DNA of 64,000 nucleotides from JAAYTY01 sp964569245 (lineage in GTDB: Bacteria; Fermentibacterota; Fermentibacteria; Fermentibacterales; Fermentibacteraceae): contig CAZMTK010000001.1 in NCBI GenBank assembly GCA_964569245.1, positions 310,001 to 374,000 on the forward strand, given 5' to 3'. A program made the position numbers and the translations under genes. Under the pieces are notes generated by a model. It searched no databases. It had not been told where the DNA came from and worked only from the letters and a program-made list of their open reading frames with translations. Of this stretch, positions 41,846-50,449 are shown piece after piece (the stretch's first letter is position 1; every line of letters starts with the position of its first letter).

Positions 41846-42905
41846 CCAGGGCCTCCTCGACAAGAGAGAACGAACGGGCCTGATCGAAGCCGGACAGGCA
41901 CCTCTCCAGGGCGCCTCGGGCCAGGCGCGCGCGCAGCGAATCGTCCAGCAGCGCGGTCACCGCTTCGGCAAGCGCCGCAGGATCGCCCGGAGGTACTACG
42001 ATTCCACTCTCCATGTGCCTGTTCACCCATGGAACGCCCGTCGAGAGCGAAGTGCTGATCACCGGGGTGCCGCAGGCCATGGCCTCGAGCTGGACCATCC
42101 CGTAGGCCTCCGACCGGGCGGTCGAGGGCAGAATGAAAGCCCTGGCTCCCCTGTAAAGGCTCCTGAGCCTGTCGTCGTCAACCTCCCCCGCGAGCTCCAC
42201 GCGAAGCCGGCCGGCCTCTATCCTCTTCCTCACCGCGCCTTCCAGCGGGCCCCCGCCTGCCATTACGAGCCTTGCGTCGCCCAGGCGCGACCAGGCGTCG
42301 AGAAGAACTGGTATCCCCTTGTAGGATCTGAATCTGCCGACGAAGAGGAAGTAGTCGCCGGGCTCTCCCTCGCCCGGGCAGAAGAAGCCGGTATCCACTC
42401 CCGGCGGCACCACCCTGACGTTGCCAAGGCCCCGCAGGAAGGGGGATGACTCCACGTATGGGGGCGAGGTTGCCAGTACCGATGACGCCTTCTCGAGGAA
42501 CTCCCTGATGAACGGCCCGAGGAACGGAACGAGCGCCGCCTGTCTCACGATGTCGCTGTGGTAGGTGACCACATGGGGCGCCGACCGTCTGCCGAAGTAC
42601 CACGAGAGGGTCGCTGCGGGCAGAGGGTGGTGGAAGTGCGTGACGTCCTGCCCTGCGCCGGAGATAAGCCTTCCCAGTCTGGTGCAGACGGGATTGGACA
42701 GGATCCTGAACAGGCATGGAGCCTCGGTGACCGCCATGCCGTCAGCGGTCGTCGCTCGGGGCGAGAGCCTGGGCGACCGCGACGCCGTCAGGACGGAGAC
42801 GGCATGGCCGCGCGACACGAGGAACAGCCCGAGGTCGTGGATGTAGCGCTCTATCCCCCCCCTCACGGGCGGCCAGACGTCCTTGTAGACCTCCAGGACC
42901 TTCAT
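41826..42905 (-). CDS. Glycosyltransferase family 4
   Basis: GT-B enzyme of 359 aa. The N-terminal domain starts MKVLEVYKDVWPPVRGGIERY, with the usual Gly-Gly loop, and the C-terminal donor domain has VGRFRSYKGIPVLLDAW and SEAYGMVQLEAMACGTPVI, the E-x7-E site for the sugar nucleotide. It overlaps the neighbouring glycosyltransferase (ATGA) and probably works with it on one glycan. Confidence 0.9.
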   Translation of the reverse strand: MKVLEVYKDVWPPVRGGIERYIHDLGLFLVSRGHAVSVLTASRSPRLSPRATTADGMAVTEAPCLFRILSNPVCTRLGRLISGAGQDVTHFHHPLPAATLSWYFGRRSAPHVVTYHSDIVRQAALVPFLGPFIREFLEKASSVLATSPPYVESSPFLRGLGNVRVVPPGVDTGFFCPGEGEPGDYFLFVGRFRSYKGIPVLLDAWSRLGDARLVMAGGGPLEGAVRKRIEAGRLRVELAGEVDDDRLRSLYRGARAFILPSTARSEAYGMVQLEAMACGTPVISTSLSTGVPWVNRHMESGIVVPPGDPAALAEAVTALLDDSLRARLARGALERCLSGFDQARSFSLVEEALEDAAGG

Positions 42906-43972
42906 GCCCCTCCTTCGGCGAAGCAGCTCCTGTAGGCGTCGAGCGTCTCACGTGCCATTCTGGACGGGCTGAAGCCGGCCGCGAAGGAGATGAGGCCGTC
43001 CCTGTCGAACTCTCTGTCCAGCGCGGACAGGACGGCAGCGGCTATCGAGCGGCTCCCCGGTCCGCACGAGGCGGCCGCGACACCTCCGTACACCTCCCTG
43101 AGGCTCTCCGCAGGACCGATCACCGAGGGTACGCCGAAGGACGCAGCCTCGAGAGGGGGGAGGCCGAAGCCTTCGTACAGCGAGGGGTAGACCAGCAGGC
43201 GGGCTCCGGCGTAGGCCGCCTCGAGCGCCTCCGTGTCCATGCGTCCCGTCCATCTGCAGCCCTTCGTCGCATGGAGCCTCTCCAGCAGGGCGGCATCCCC
43301 CCATCCCCACCTGCCCGCCACGACGAGTTCGATGCCGGGGTGTGCGTCGCGTATCGCCGGCAGGGCCTCCAGCAGCGCGAGGAGGTTCTTCCTCGGCTCG
43401 ATGGTTCCTACGAACAGGAGATACTCTCCGGAGACCCCCGCCACTCCGGGCGAGCGTACCGGTGCGGACGGTCGCCCCGGGCACAGATAGACGGTGCGGA
43501 CATTCACGATGCCCAGCCTTCTCCGCAGCTCGGAGGCCGTGAAGTCGCTGTCCGCCAGGACGAGGGACGCATTCCTCGCGACGCGCGGGAAGGCCAGCCT
43601 GTACCAGGCTGCCTTCACGGCGGGAAACCATCCGGGGTTGGCCATGAAGGCCAGGTCGTGGACCGTCACGACTGTCTCCGCTCCACCGGGAGCCCTGCCG
43701 GAGAAGGCCGGGAAGTGAACCAGCCGGACGCCGGAAGAACGGATCGCGGCCGGAATGGAGAGGTTCTCGGCGAGCAGCTTCGACAGGATTCCCGGCTGCC
43801 GCGACCGCAGGGCTTCGGCGGGGCTCAGCAGTCCCTGCGGCATCGCCACGGCTACCGATGGATCGCCAAGGGCGTCGAATCCCTCGAGGAGCCTGCGAAG
43901 ATACACGCCCGTGCCCCCGGGATTGCCCAGGGAGGCGCCGTACACCGCGAACTCGGGAACGCGCTCACGCAT
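42902..43972 (-). CDS. Glycosyltransferase family 4
   Basis: 356-aa GT-B enzyme resembling mannosyl- or rhamnosyltransferases. It has GNPGGTGVYLRRLLEG near the N-terminus, FVGTIEPRKNLLALLEAL and YEGFGLPPLEAASFGVPSVIG in the donor domain. Its start overlaps the nucleotidyltransferase gene by 8 nt. Confidence 0.9.
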   Translation of the reverse strand: MRERVPEFAVYGASLGNPGGTGVYLRRLLEGFDALGDPSVAVAMPQGLLSPAEALRSRQPGILSKLLAENLSIPAAIRSSGVRLVHFPAFSGRAPGGAETVVTVHDLAFMANPGWFPAVKAAWYRLAFPRVARNASLVLADSDFTASELRRRLGIVNVRTVYLCPGRPSAPVRSPGVAGVSGEYLLFVGTIEPRKNLLALLEALPAIRDAHPGIELVVAGRWGWGDAALLERLHATKGCRWTGRMDTEALEAAYAGARLLVYPSLYEGFGLPPLEAASFGVPSVIGPAESLREVYGGVAAASCGPGSRSIAAAVLSALDREFDRDGLISFAAGFSPSRMARETLDAYRSCFAEGGA

Positions 43973-44891
43973 TGACCCTGATTCCCCCCGGAGCGACGAT
44001 CACCCTCCGGATGACCTCCCCCTCGATCACCGTTCCGTCGCATGCGATCATGTCGCAAAGGCTCGATCGGACTATCCGGCACCCGCTGCCTATGGACGCG
44101 TGTGGGCCGAGCTTCGAGTCGGATATCACGGCGCCGTCACCCGTGAAGACAGGAGGCGTCCATCCTCCGGCCGCGACGGAGCCGCCCCGCTCCGAGTCCA
44201 GCAGAGCCCTGTTCGCCTCCAGCAGCGATGCGGGGGTGCCGCAGTCGAACCAGCGACCTATTCTCGGCAGTTCGAATCTCTCTCCCCGCTCGATCATGAG
44301 CTGGATGGCGTCTGTCAGCTGGAACTCGCCCCTGGTGCGGCGTCCGGAGGAGACCAGCCTCTCCAGGGCTTCGGCGAGCATGTCGCCCGATCTGAACCTG
44401 TAGGCTCCGCAGATCGCAAGGCCGCCTTCGAGGCCCTCCGGCTTCTCCACCGCGGAGACAGCCATGCCATCGCGCTCGGTCACGATGCCGTATCTCGAAG
44501 GATCGTCCACCCTGGCCACTCCGATCGAGCTGCCGTGAGAGAGGGCCACGTCCTCCAGGCCGCACTCGAAGACCGTGTCTCCGAGAACGACCATGACCGG
44601 ATCCGACGACATCATCGGAGCGGCGAGGAGCACTGCCGACGCCAGCCCGTCGATGGCCTCCTGCCTCACCGTCGCACAGGGCACCGGGCATCTGCGAGAG
44701 GCCCATTCTTCGAGGAGCTCCGACAGATGGCCTGCCACGAGGCAGATCCGGTCCACGCCCGCAGACGCCAGGCGCACGGCCGTACGCTCGATGACGGGCA
44801 CTCCCGCGACGGGGATGAGCGGCTTGGGGATCGAAGCGGTGAGAGGCCTCAGCCTCTCTCCGAGGCCCGCGGCCGGGATGACCGCGAGCAT
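43965..44891 (-). CDS. Glucose-1-phosphate nucleotidyltransferase-like protein
   Basis: Sugar-1-phosphate nucleotidyltransferase of 308 aa, expected to make an NDP-sugar donor for adjacent glycosyltransferases. The N-terminus has IPAAGLGERLRPLT, then VVLGDTVF at the metal site and EKPEGL. The C-terminal ~65 residues form hexapeptide-like repeats (VFTGDGAVISDSKLGPHASIG) of a left-handed beta helix. The ATG overlaps the ptsI stop, with GGAGG 4 nt upstream. Confidence 0.87.
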   Translation of the reverse strand: MLAVIPAAGLGERLRPLTASIPKPLIPVAGVPVIERTAVRLASAGVDRICLVAGHLSELLEEWASRRCPVPCATVRQEAIDGLASAVLLAAPMMSSDPVMVVLGDTVFECGLEDVALSHGSSIGVARVDDPSRYGIVTERDGMAVSAVEKPEGLEGGLAICGAYRFRSGDMLAEALERLVSSGRRTRGEFQLTDAIQLMIERGERFELPRIGRWFDCGTPASLLEANRALLDSERGGSVAAGGWTPPVFTGDGAVISDSKLGPHASIGSGCRIVRSSLCDMIACDGTVIEGEVIRRVIVAPGGIRVNA

Positions 44892-46654
44892 CAGGCCTCC
44901 AGTTCCGGTCCGCCGTTCAGGAGGATCTCCGGGAACCGATCGGCTATGAAGGCCCTTACCGCCTGCCTCACATGGAGACCGGAAGGCATGCGAAGCGCGG
45001 CTTCGGCCAGCTTTCTGACGGAGCCCGACTCCAGCACGCTGATGAGCTTCTTGACGTCGGGGATCAGCGATATGGACACGCTGAGCTCGTCCACGCCGAG
45101 GCCGACGAGTATGGGCACTGACAGCGGCTCGGCTGCCATCTGACCGCAGACTCCGACCCACTTGCCGGCCTCGTGGCAGCACTTCACCACATGATCTATC
45201 TGCCTCAGGACGGCGGGGTGGTTTGCGTCGAACAGCCCGGCCACGAAGGGGCTGCCCCTGTCCACGGCGAGCGTGTACTGAGTCAGGTCGTTCGTGCCTA
45301 GCGATACGAAATCGACATGGGGCAGGAAGAGGTCTATCCCTATGGTCGCTGCCGGCGTCTCCACCATTATCCCGACAGGCATTCCCGGGTCGTATGGTAT
45401 TCCGAGTGAGTCGAGCTCGGCGGCGATCTCCGCGATCATCTCCCTTGTCTTCAGCACCTGGGAAACCTCTGTCACGAGAGGGATTAGAAGGCGGGCTCTG
45501 CCCTCCACCGACGCCCTCAGTATGGCGCGGAGCTGCTTCCTGTAGATCCAGGGCCTGTCCAGGCAGACCCGGATCGCCCTGTAGCCCAGGAAGGGGTTTC
45601 TCTCGTGCAAATCATGGCCCGGCAGCAGCTTGTCTCCTCCGAGATCAAGCGTTCTGATGATGACCGTGTCGGGACTTGTCACCCTGAGGGCGTGCGCATA
45701 CTCCCTGTAGTCGGTTTCCTCGTCGTCTGCGTCGGGCGAGATCAGCCTCAGGAACTCGGTACGGAAGAGGCCGACGCCCCTCCCCCCGTAGCGCCTCACC
45801 TGATCGGCCTCCTGCGAGAACTCGATGTTCGCGGCAAGCTCGATCTCCAGGCCGTCTGCGGTTCTGGCGGGCTCCGCGGCGTTGAGCGCGATCGCCGCCT
45901 GGATCTCCTCGTACTTCTTCTGCAGCCTGGTGTAGTAGAGCAGCTTGTCGGGCTCGGGATCCACGATCACCCTTCCGTGGATGCCGTCCACTATCACGGT
46001 CTGGCGCGGTCTCACCGATTCCGCGGCTGTGCGCAGAGCCACGACGGCGGGAATCCCGAGACTCCTCGCGAGGATCGCGGTGTGCGACGTGCTGCCTCCC
46101 TCGTCGGTCGCGAAGCCGAGGACCTGCTCCCTGCGGAGCCCTGCGGTGACGGTCGGATCAAGATCGCGTGCTACGAGCACGACGGGCGTCTCGAGTCTGG
46201 ACAGAGCTTCGCGTTCGGTTCCGAGGAGCTTGTTGATGAGCCGCCTGCCGACATCTCTCACGTCGGCGCCCCTCTCCCTCGCATAGGGGTCCTTCATCTG
46301 GCCGAACCGCTCGATGACCTCGTAGATGACCCGGCTCACCGCGTACTCGGCGCCCTCGAGACCGCTCTCGATCCTCCTCCTCACGTCGTTCTTCATCGTG
46401 GGGTCGTCCACGAGGAGGATGTGAGCGTCTATGAGCTGGCGGCCCTCCATGAGGCCGTCCATGCTCGATGCCAGAGCCAGGAGCTCGTTCCGTGTCTGCT
46501 CCACGGCCCTGTCGAACCTTTCGAGTTCCCTGTGCGCCTCTTCGGGTCCCGCGAGAACCCGGCGGCTAACCAGCAGCTCCTCGACGTCGAGCAGGAATGC
46601 AGGGCCGATGGCGATGCCAGGGGAGGCGGGAGTGCCGTCGAACTGGAGACTCAA
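44891..46654 (-). CDS. ptsI: Phosphoenolpyruvate-protein phosphotransferase, PTS enzyme I
   Basis: Enzyme I moves phosphate from PEP to HPr. The 587-aa protein has standard size and no GAF domain, so it is the sugar-type form rather than PtsP. His191 in GGSTSHTAILARS is the phosphorylation site, and the PEP-binding barrel shows GLFRTEFL and the catalytic CGQMAA. The start is TTG, 3 nt after ptsH. It is followed by no EII gene here. Confidence 0.95.
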   Translation of the reverse strand: MSLQFDGTPASPGIAIGPAFLLDVEELLVSRRVLAGPEEAHRELERFDRAVEQTRNELLALASSMDGLMEGRQLIDAHILLVDDPTMKNDVRRRIESGLEGAEYAVSRVIYEVIERFGQMKDPYARERGADVRDVGRRLINKLLGTEREALSRLETPVVLVARDLDPTVTAGLRREQVLGFATDEGGSTSHTAILARSLGIPAVVALRTAAESVRPRQTVIVDGIHGRVIVDPEPDKLLYYTRLQKKYEEIQAAIALNAAEPARTADGLEIELAANIEFSQEADQVRRYGGRGVGLFRTEFLRLISPDADDEETDYREYAHALRVTSPDTVIIRTLDLGGDKLLPGHDLHERNPFLGYRAIRVCLDRPWIYRKQLRAILRASVEGRARLLIPLVTEVSQVLKTREMIAEIAAELDSLGIPYDPGMPVGIMVETPAATIGIDLFLPHVDFVSLGTNDLTQYTLAVDRGSPFVAGLFDANHPAVLRQIDHVVKCCHEAGKWVGVCGQMAAEPLSVPILVGLGVDELSVSISLIPDVKKLISVLESGSVRKLAEAALRMPSGLHVRQAVRAFIADRFPEILLNGGPELEA

Positions 46655-46657
46655 GGG

Positions 46658-46924
46658 TCAGTCCTCTCCGAAGCCCGAGGCGATAAGCTCGCAGAGGGAT
46701 TCGACCGCCTTCTCTTCGTCGGATCCGGAGGCGGTCACAGTCAGCTCGGTTCCCTGGCCGGCGGCGAGGGTCATCACCCCCATTATGCTCTTGCCGTTGA
46801 TCTCCTCGGGCCCGGCCGCGATCGTTATCTCGCTGCGGAAGGACGAGGCCTTCTTGACGATGAGAGCGGCGGGCCTGGCGTGAATGCCGAGACGGTTCGG
46901 AACGATGACCGTCCTCCTCGTCAC
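46658..46924 (-). CDS. ptsH: Phosphocarrier protein HPr
   Basis: 88-aa phosphocarrier. The catalytic His15 lies in RLGIHARPAA and the regulatory Ser46 in NGKSIMGVM, which is the target of HPr kinase. The GTG start overlaps the hprK stop (GTGA), and the adjacent kinase gene supports Ser46 regulation. Confidence 0.96.
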   Translation of the reverse strand: MTRRTVIVPNRLGIHARPAALIVKKASSFRSEITIAAGPEEINGKSIMGVMTLAAGQGTELTVTASGSDEEKAVESLCELIASGFGED

Positions 46925-47889
46925 GGGGCGCTCCCCTGCCCGTTCTCCAGGCCCCCCCCGCCGCCATCCGTCACAGCCTGCATGCGCTCTATGAGCTTCC
47001 TGTCGAGAGCCGCCGGAACGTCCACTCCCCTGACGTTCAGCAGGTGGTTCATCGCGGCCACTTCGAGCAGGAGTGCGAGGTTCCTCCCGGGCAGCACCGG
47101 AAGGGTGACCTGGGGGATCCTCACGCCGAGGTATGTGGTGGTGGCCCTGTCCAGCCCGGTCCTGTCGAAATCGGGCTTCTGCGTCCAGTCGACGAGCCTG
47201 ACCTCCACGTCAACATGCTGCCGGTCCTTCACGGCGCGGATCCCGAAGAGCGCGGCCACGTCGACCATACCGAGGCCGCGGATCTCCATGTGGTAGCCCA
47301 TCAGTGCATCGCCGGTGCCCAGAAGTGCGTCCCCGGTCCGCCTGATCCTCACCATGTCGTCGGCCACCAGCCGGTGGCCCCGCTCGACCAGACCCAGAAC
47401 CGCCTCGCTCTTCCCTATCGCGCTCCTGCCTGTCACCAGGAGGCCGACGCCGAAGACATCCACCAGCGTGCCGTGAACGGATTTCCTCGGCGCGAACACC
47501 TCTGCGAGGTAGCCCGTCAGGTCGTGGATCAGCGGAGTCGTGTCCCTCGGGGAGCGGAAGACCGCGCAGTCGGACTTCCGGGCCGCGTCGCAGAGCTCCT
47601 CGGGCGGCTCGTATCCCTTGGTCACGATGCAGCAGTAGACGGGGAACTGGAAGATGTTGCCGATGGCGGTCTCGCGTGACGACCGATCGAGAGAAGCGAG
47701 GTATGTGATCTCGGTTTCGCCGAAGATCTGAATCCTGTCGTGGAGGAACCTGTGGGTGAAGCCGGTCAGGGCCAGACCGGGGCGGCTGATGTCCGGGCTC
47801 GTGACGAGCCGCCCGAAGCCCTCGTCGCCGCAGACCGGCGAAAGCATCAGCTTCTGCCCCATGATCTCGGCCAGCTTGCGGACCGTCAT
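46921..47889 (-). CDS. hprK: HPr kinase/phosphorylase
   Basis: Bifunctional enzyme that phosphorylates or dephosphorylates Ser46 of HPr. The 322-aa form shows Walker A GRSAIGKSE, the HPr-kinase signature EIRGLGMVDVAALFG, and TLPVLPGRNLALLLEVAAMN. The ATG MTVRKLAEIM aligns with the Bacillus N-terminus and is preferred. A TTG 30 nt upstream is the other candidate. In this phylum-level context the enzyme probably controls carbon metabolism rather than sugar transport. Confidence 0.93.
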   Translation of the reverse strand: MTVRKLAEIMGQKLMLSPVCGDEGFGRLVTSPDISRPGLALTGFTHRFLHDRIQIFGETEITYLASLDRSSRETAIGNIFQFPVYCCIVTKGYEPPEELCDAARKSDCAVFRSPRDTTPLIHDLTGYLAEVFAPRKSVHGTLVDVFGVGLLVTGRSAIGKSEAVLGLVERGHRLVADDMVRIRRTGDALLGTGDALMGYHMEIRGLGMVDVAALFGIRAVKDRQHVDVEVRLVDWTQKPDFDRTGLDRATTTYLGVRIPQVTLPVLPGRNLALLLEVAAMNHLLNVRGVDVPAALDRKLIERMQAVTDGGGGGLENGQGSAP

Positions 47890-47926
47890 CTCCCCTGGTT
47901 CGGGGAATCTGTCCCTCAAGGCGGGC

Positions 47927-48487
47927 CTACCGCTTCCTTCGGGTCAGCTCGACCACCTGGCTCGAACCGTCCTTCGATCTGTAGACTGCGCTCACCCTCC
48001 CCGTCTCGGTGTTGAGGAACGGCATGCATTCGCAGCCCGACATCTCGTACTCGGTCATGGCCTCGTCGGTCGTGAGCCTCGGCAGTTGCCTGTCGTCGGA
48101 GATCAGTACCGGGCCCTCCAGCTCGGACGGTTCCGCAGGATCCCAGATCGCCATGCCCGGGCCGGCGGAGATCGGCGCCTGCTCCTGCTGGCCGCGGTGC
48201 GGGTGCCCGTGCGCCCGGTCCTTGAACCTCCTGAGCTGCCTTTCGAGATTCGAGACGGTCTCGTCGAAGGCGGCATACATGTCGTGGGACTGCGCCTTTG
48301 CGTCGAGCTTGATCCTGTCGCCCCTGAGCTGGACGTGCGCATGGTTCACGCCGGAGGTGAACTCGAGAACCACGTGGACGTCGTCTATCCCGTCGTAGAA
48401 GCGCTCCATCACTTCGAGCTTCTGTGTGACGTGGGACTTCATCTCTTCGGACAGGTCGAAATGCCTTCCGCTCAGCTCGATGTTCAT
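47927..48487 (-). CDS. hpf: Ribosome hibernation promoting factor (long form)
   Basis: 186-aa ribosome-associated stasis factor. Residues ~1-95 match the HPF/YfiA domain (MNIELSGRHFDLSEEM) and residues ~130-186 the C-terminal dimerisation domain of long HPF (MSGCECMPFLNTETGRVSAVYRSKDG), separated by a His/Gln-rich linker. It is the first gene of the leftward operon hpf-hprK-ptsH-ptsI, an order related to the proteobacterial hpf-ptsN-hprK-ptsH cluster. Confidence 0.93.
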   Translation of the reverse strand: MNIELSGRHFDLSEEMKSHVTQKLEVMERFYDGIDDVHVVLEFTSGVNHAHVQLRGDRIKLDAKAQSHDMYAAFDETVSNLERQLRRFKDRAHGHPHRGQQEQAPISAGPGMAIWDPAEPSELEGPVLISDDRQLPRLTTDEAMTEYEMSGCECMPFLNTETGRVSAVYRSKDGSSQVVELTRRKR

Positions 48488-48612
48488 GCAGGCCTCCTTC
48501 TGCCGGGAGCCAGGCTCTCCGGATGCCGCGGGGAGGGTATCACACGAAGCGCTGCCCCGGCATTGCAGCAGCGGCAGCGCATGGAGACGTCACCGTTCGC
48601 TCTCACGAGGCG

Positions 48613-48641
48613 ATCATATCCGAGCCCCAGATCGTGGTCAA
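48613..48641 (-). promoter_or_regulatory. Promoter of the hpf-hprK-ptsHI operon
   Basis: TTGACC (48636-48641) and TATGAT (48613-48618) are spaced by 17 nt, a near-consensus sigma70-type promoter. It would give a leader of about 120 nt before hpf. No terminator or operator is recognised in that leader. Confidence 0.65.
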
Positions 48642-48665
48642 CAAGGCCGGTGCGGCCTCATCTCG

Positions 48666-48693
48666 TTGACTGGAATGGCCCGGCTTGTATGTT
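48666..48693 (+). promoter_or_regulatory. Promoter of gatE
   Basis: TTGACT (48666-48671) and TATGTT (48688-48693) are spaced by 16 nt. Transcription would begin near 48700, which rules out in-frame starts further upstream and supports the TTG start of gatE. Confidence 0.55.
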
Positions 48694-48731
48694 CGGGCGT
48701 CGAGTCCCCGAGCTTCCGGAAGGAGATCCGC

Positions 48732-50447
48732 TTGCAGCAAGACCCCGGTGACTACCAGGAGCTTCGCGAGCTCGGCTTCCGCTGCGGCCTGGAAACACAC
48801 CAGCAGCTCGCGACTCCGAGAAAGCTCTTCTGCAGATGCCCCGCGTGCATCAGGAACGATCCGCCGGACTCGGAGCTCCTCCGGCACATGCGTCCGACGC
48901 TGAGCGAGTTCGGCGAGTACGACGGGACCGCCCTCATGGAGTTCAAGACGAAGAAGCAGGTCCACTACCTCCTGTACAACGACAGCGTCTGCACGTACGA
49001 GATGGACGACACGCCCCCCTTCAAGGCAGACCCCGAAGCGGTGGAGATCGCGATCGCCATCGCGATGATGTTCAACATGTCCCTGGTTGACGAGATTCAC
49101 ATAACGCGGAAGCAGTATCTCGACGGCAGCATACCGACCGGCTTCCAGCGCACGGCGATCATCGGCGTGAACGGGAGCATTCCCTTCCTCGGCAGGAATC
49201 TCGACTTCTTCCAGCTCAGCCTCGAGGAGGACGCCTGCAGGGAGGTGGACGACGTCGGCCATCACATCTGGTTCAGGACCGACAGGCTCTCGATTCCGCT
49301 GGTCGAGTCGGTCACCGCGCCGGTGCTCTTCACGCCTGCCGAGGCCGCTGCCGGAGCCCGAGCCGTGGCCGAGGTCATGCGCTCCACGCGCCGCATAAGA
49401 AGAGGCATCGGTTCCGTCAGACAGGACGTGAACGTCTCCATCAGAGGAGGGACGAGGGTCGAGATCAAGGGTGTCCCCAGGATCGGTCTCATCGAGGACC
49501 TGTGCAGGATAGAGGGCTATCGCCAGAAGGCCCTGCTCGACCTCAGGAGCGCCCTGGCCTCCTCGGGACTCGATCCGGACCTCTTCGGAGCCGTTCCGCT
49601 TCGTCTCCGGGAGGATCAGGCGCGCCGGGCCGCCGAACCCTGGGGCGGGCCTGACGAGAAGGAGACTGTCGCACTTCAGATCCTCCCCGGATTCCGCGAG
49701 TATCTCCGCTGGCCCACACAGCCAGGCAGGACCTTCCTGGACGAGATCGAGGGCAGGGTGCGCGTCATAGCCTGTCTCGTCCACGCGCCGACCGTCCTGG
49801 AGGCCCCCGAATGGCTCCGCTCGGAGCTCGGCATCCCGGATTCAGACGCGGCCCTGGTATTCTCTGCCGTCCCGGAGGACTCGGCCACGGCATCCCAGGA
49901 GATCGTCGCCAGGGTCAGAGAGGCCTTCCTCGGAGTCCCCTCCGAGACCAGGCAGGCCCAGCCCGGCGGCAGGACCACCTTCGAGAGGATTCTGCCCGGC
50001 CCCGACAGGATGTATCCGGACACCGACCTGCCTCCGGAGGCTGTTGACGCCGGGCTGGTCGAGAGAATCAGGGCCTCCCTGCCTCCCAGGCCGTGGGAGA
50101 GGCGGGAGGCCTATTCCGCGCTCGGGGTGCCCGAGGGGCTGATCGCCAGGCTGATCAACTGGGACTCGGCCGACCTCTTCGACAGGGTCCGATCCTCCGT
50201 TTCCTATTCGGCACCCAGCCTGGCCTGGCTGCTCACGGACAGGGAGAGGGGATCGAAAAGGGCCGGGCGCGACTGGCGCACCCTCGGAGAGGAACGGATG
50301 GCGGCCATCCTGGCCGAGTGCAGCTCCAGGGGTCTCGCGGTCAGCGGGGCCGCCAGGGTCCTGGACGCGATGTCAGGTCCGGGAGGAGCCGACCTCGAGG
50401 ATGCAGTGGCTGCCGCGGGCGCATCCTCCGGCGGTCCGGCGCGCTGA
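48732..50447 (+). CDS. gatE: Glu-tRNA(Gln) amidotransferase subunit E (archaeal-type GatE)
   Basis: GatE activates Glu-tRNA(Gln) for amidation and works with GatD, a pair normally archaeal. The 571-aa protein has GLETHQQL (19-26), a Cys-rich zinc site (CRCPAC), the cradle core DGSIPTGFQRTAII, the RQDVNVSIRGG motif and an AspRS-like insert (about 340-435) ending in TRQAQPGGRTTFE and MYPDTDLPP. That insert distinguishes GatE from GatB. The tail ends about 55 residues after the helical domain, shorter than in archaeal GatE. The TTG start has GGAAGGAGAT upstream. No gatD is seen. Confidence 0.88.
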   Translation: MQQDPGDYQELRELGFRCGLETHQQLATPRKLFCRCPACIRNDPPDSELLRHMRPTLSEFGEYDGTALMEFKTKKQVHYLLYNDSVCTYEMDDTPPFKADPEAVEIAIAIAMMFNMSLVDEIHITRKQYLDGSIPTGFQRTAIIGVNGSIPFLGRNLDFFQLSLEEDACREVDDVGHHIWFRTDRLSIPLVESVTAPVLFTPAEAAAGARAVAEVMRSTRRIRRGIGSVRQDVNVSIRGGTRVEIKGVPRIGLIEDLCRIEGYRQKALLDLRSALASSGLDPDLFGAVPLRLREDQARRAAEPWGGPDEKETVALQILPGFREYLRWPTQPGRTFLDEIEGRVRVIACLVHAPTVLEAPEWLRSELGIPDSDAALVFSAVPEDSATASQEIVARVREAFLGVPSETRQAQPGGRTTFERILPGPDRMYPDTDLPPEAVDAGLVERIRASLPPRPWERREAYSALGVPEGLIARLINWDSADLFDRVRSSVSYSAPSLAWLLTDRERGSKRAGRDWRTLGEERMAAILAECSSRGLAVSGAARVLDAMSGPGGADLEDAVAAAGASSGGPAR

Positions 50448-50449
50448 TC

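Noticed and set aside
48732..50447. Bacterial GatB
   Set aside because: The protein has the AspRS-like insert and TRQA..MYPDTD motif specific to GatE, and gatA/gatC are not adjacent.
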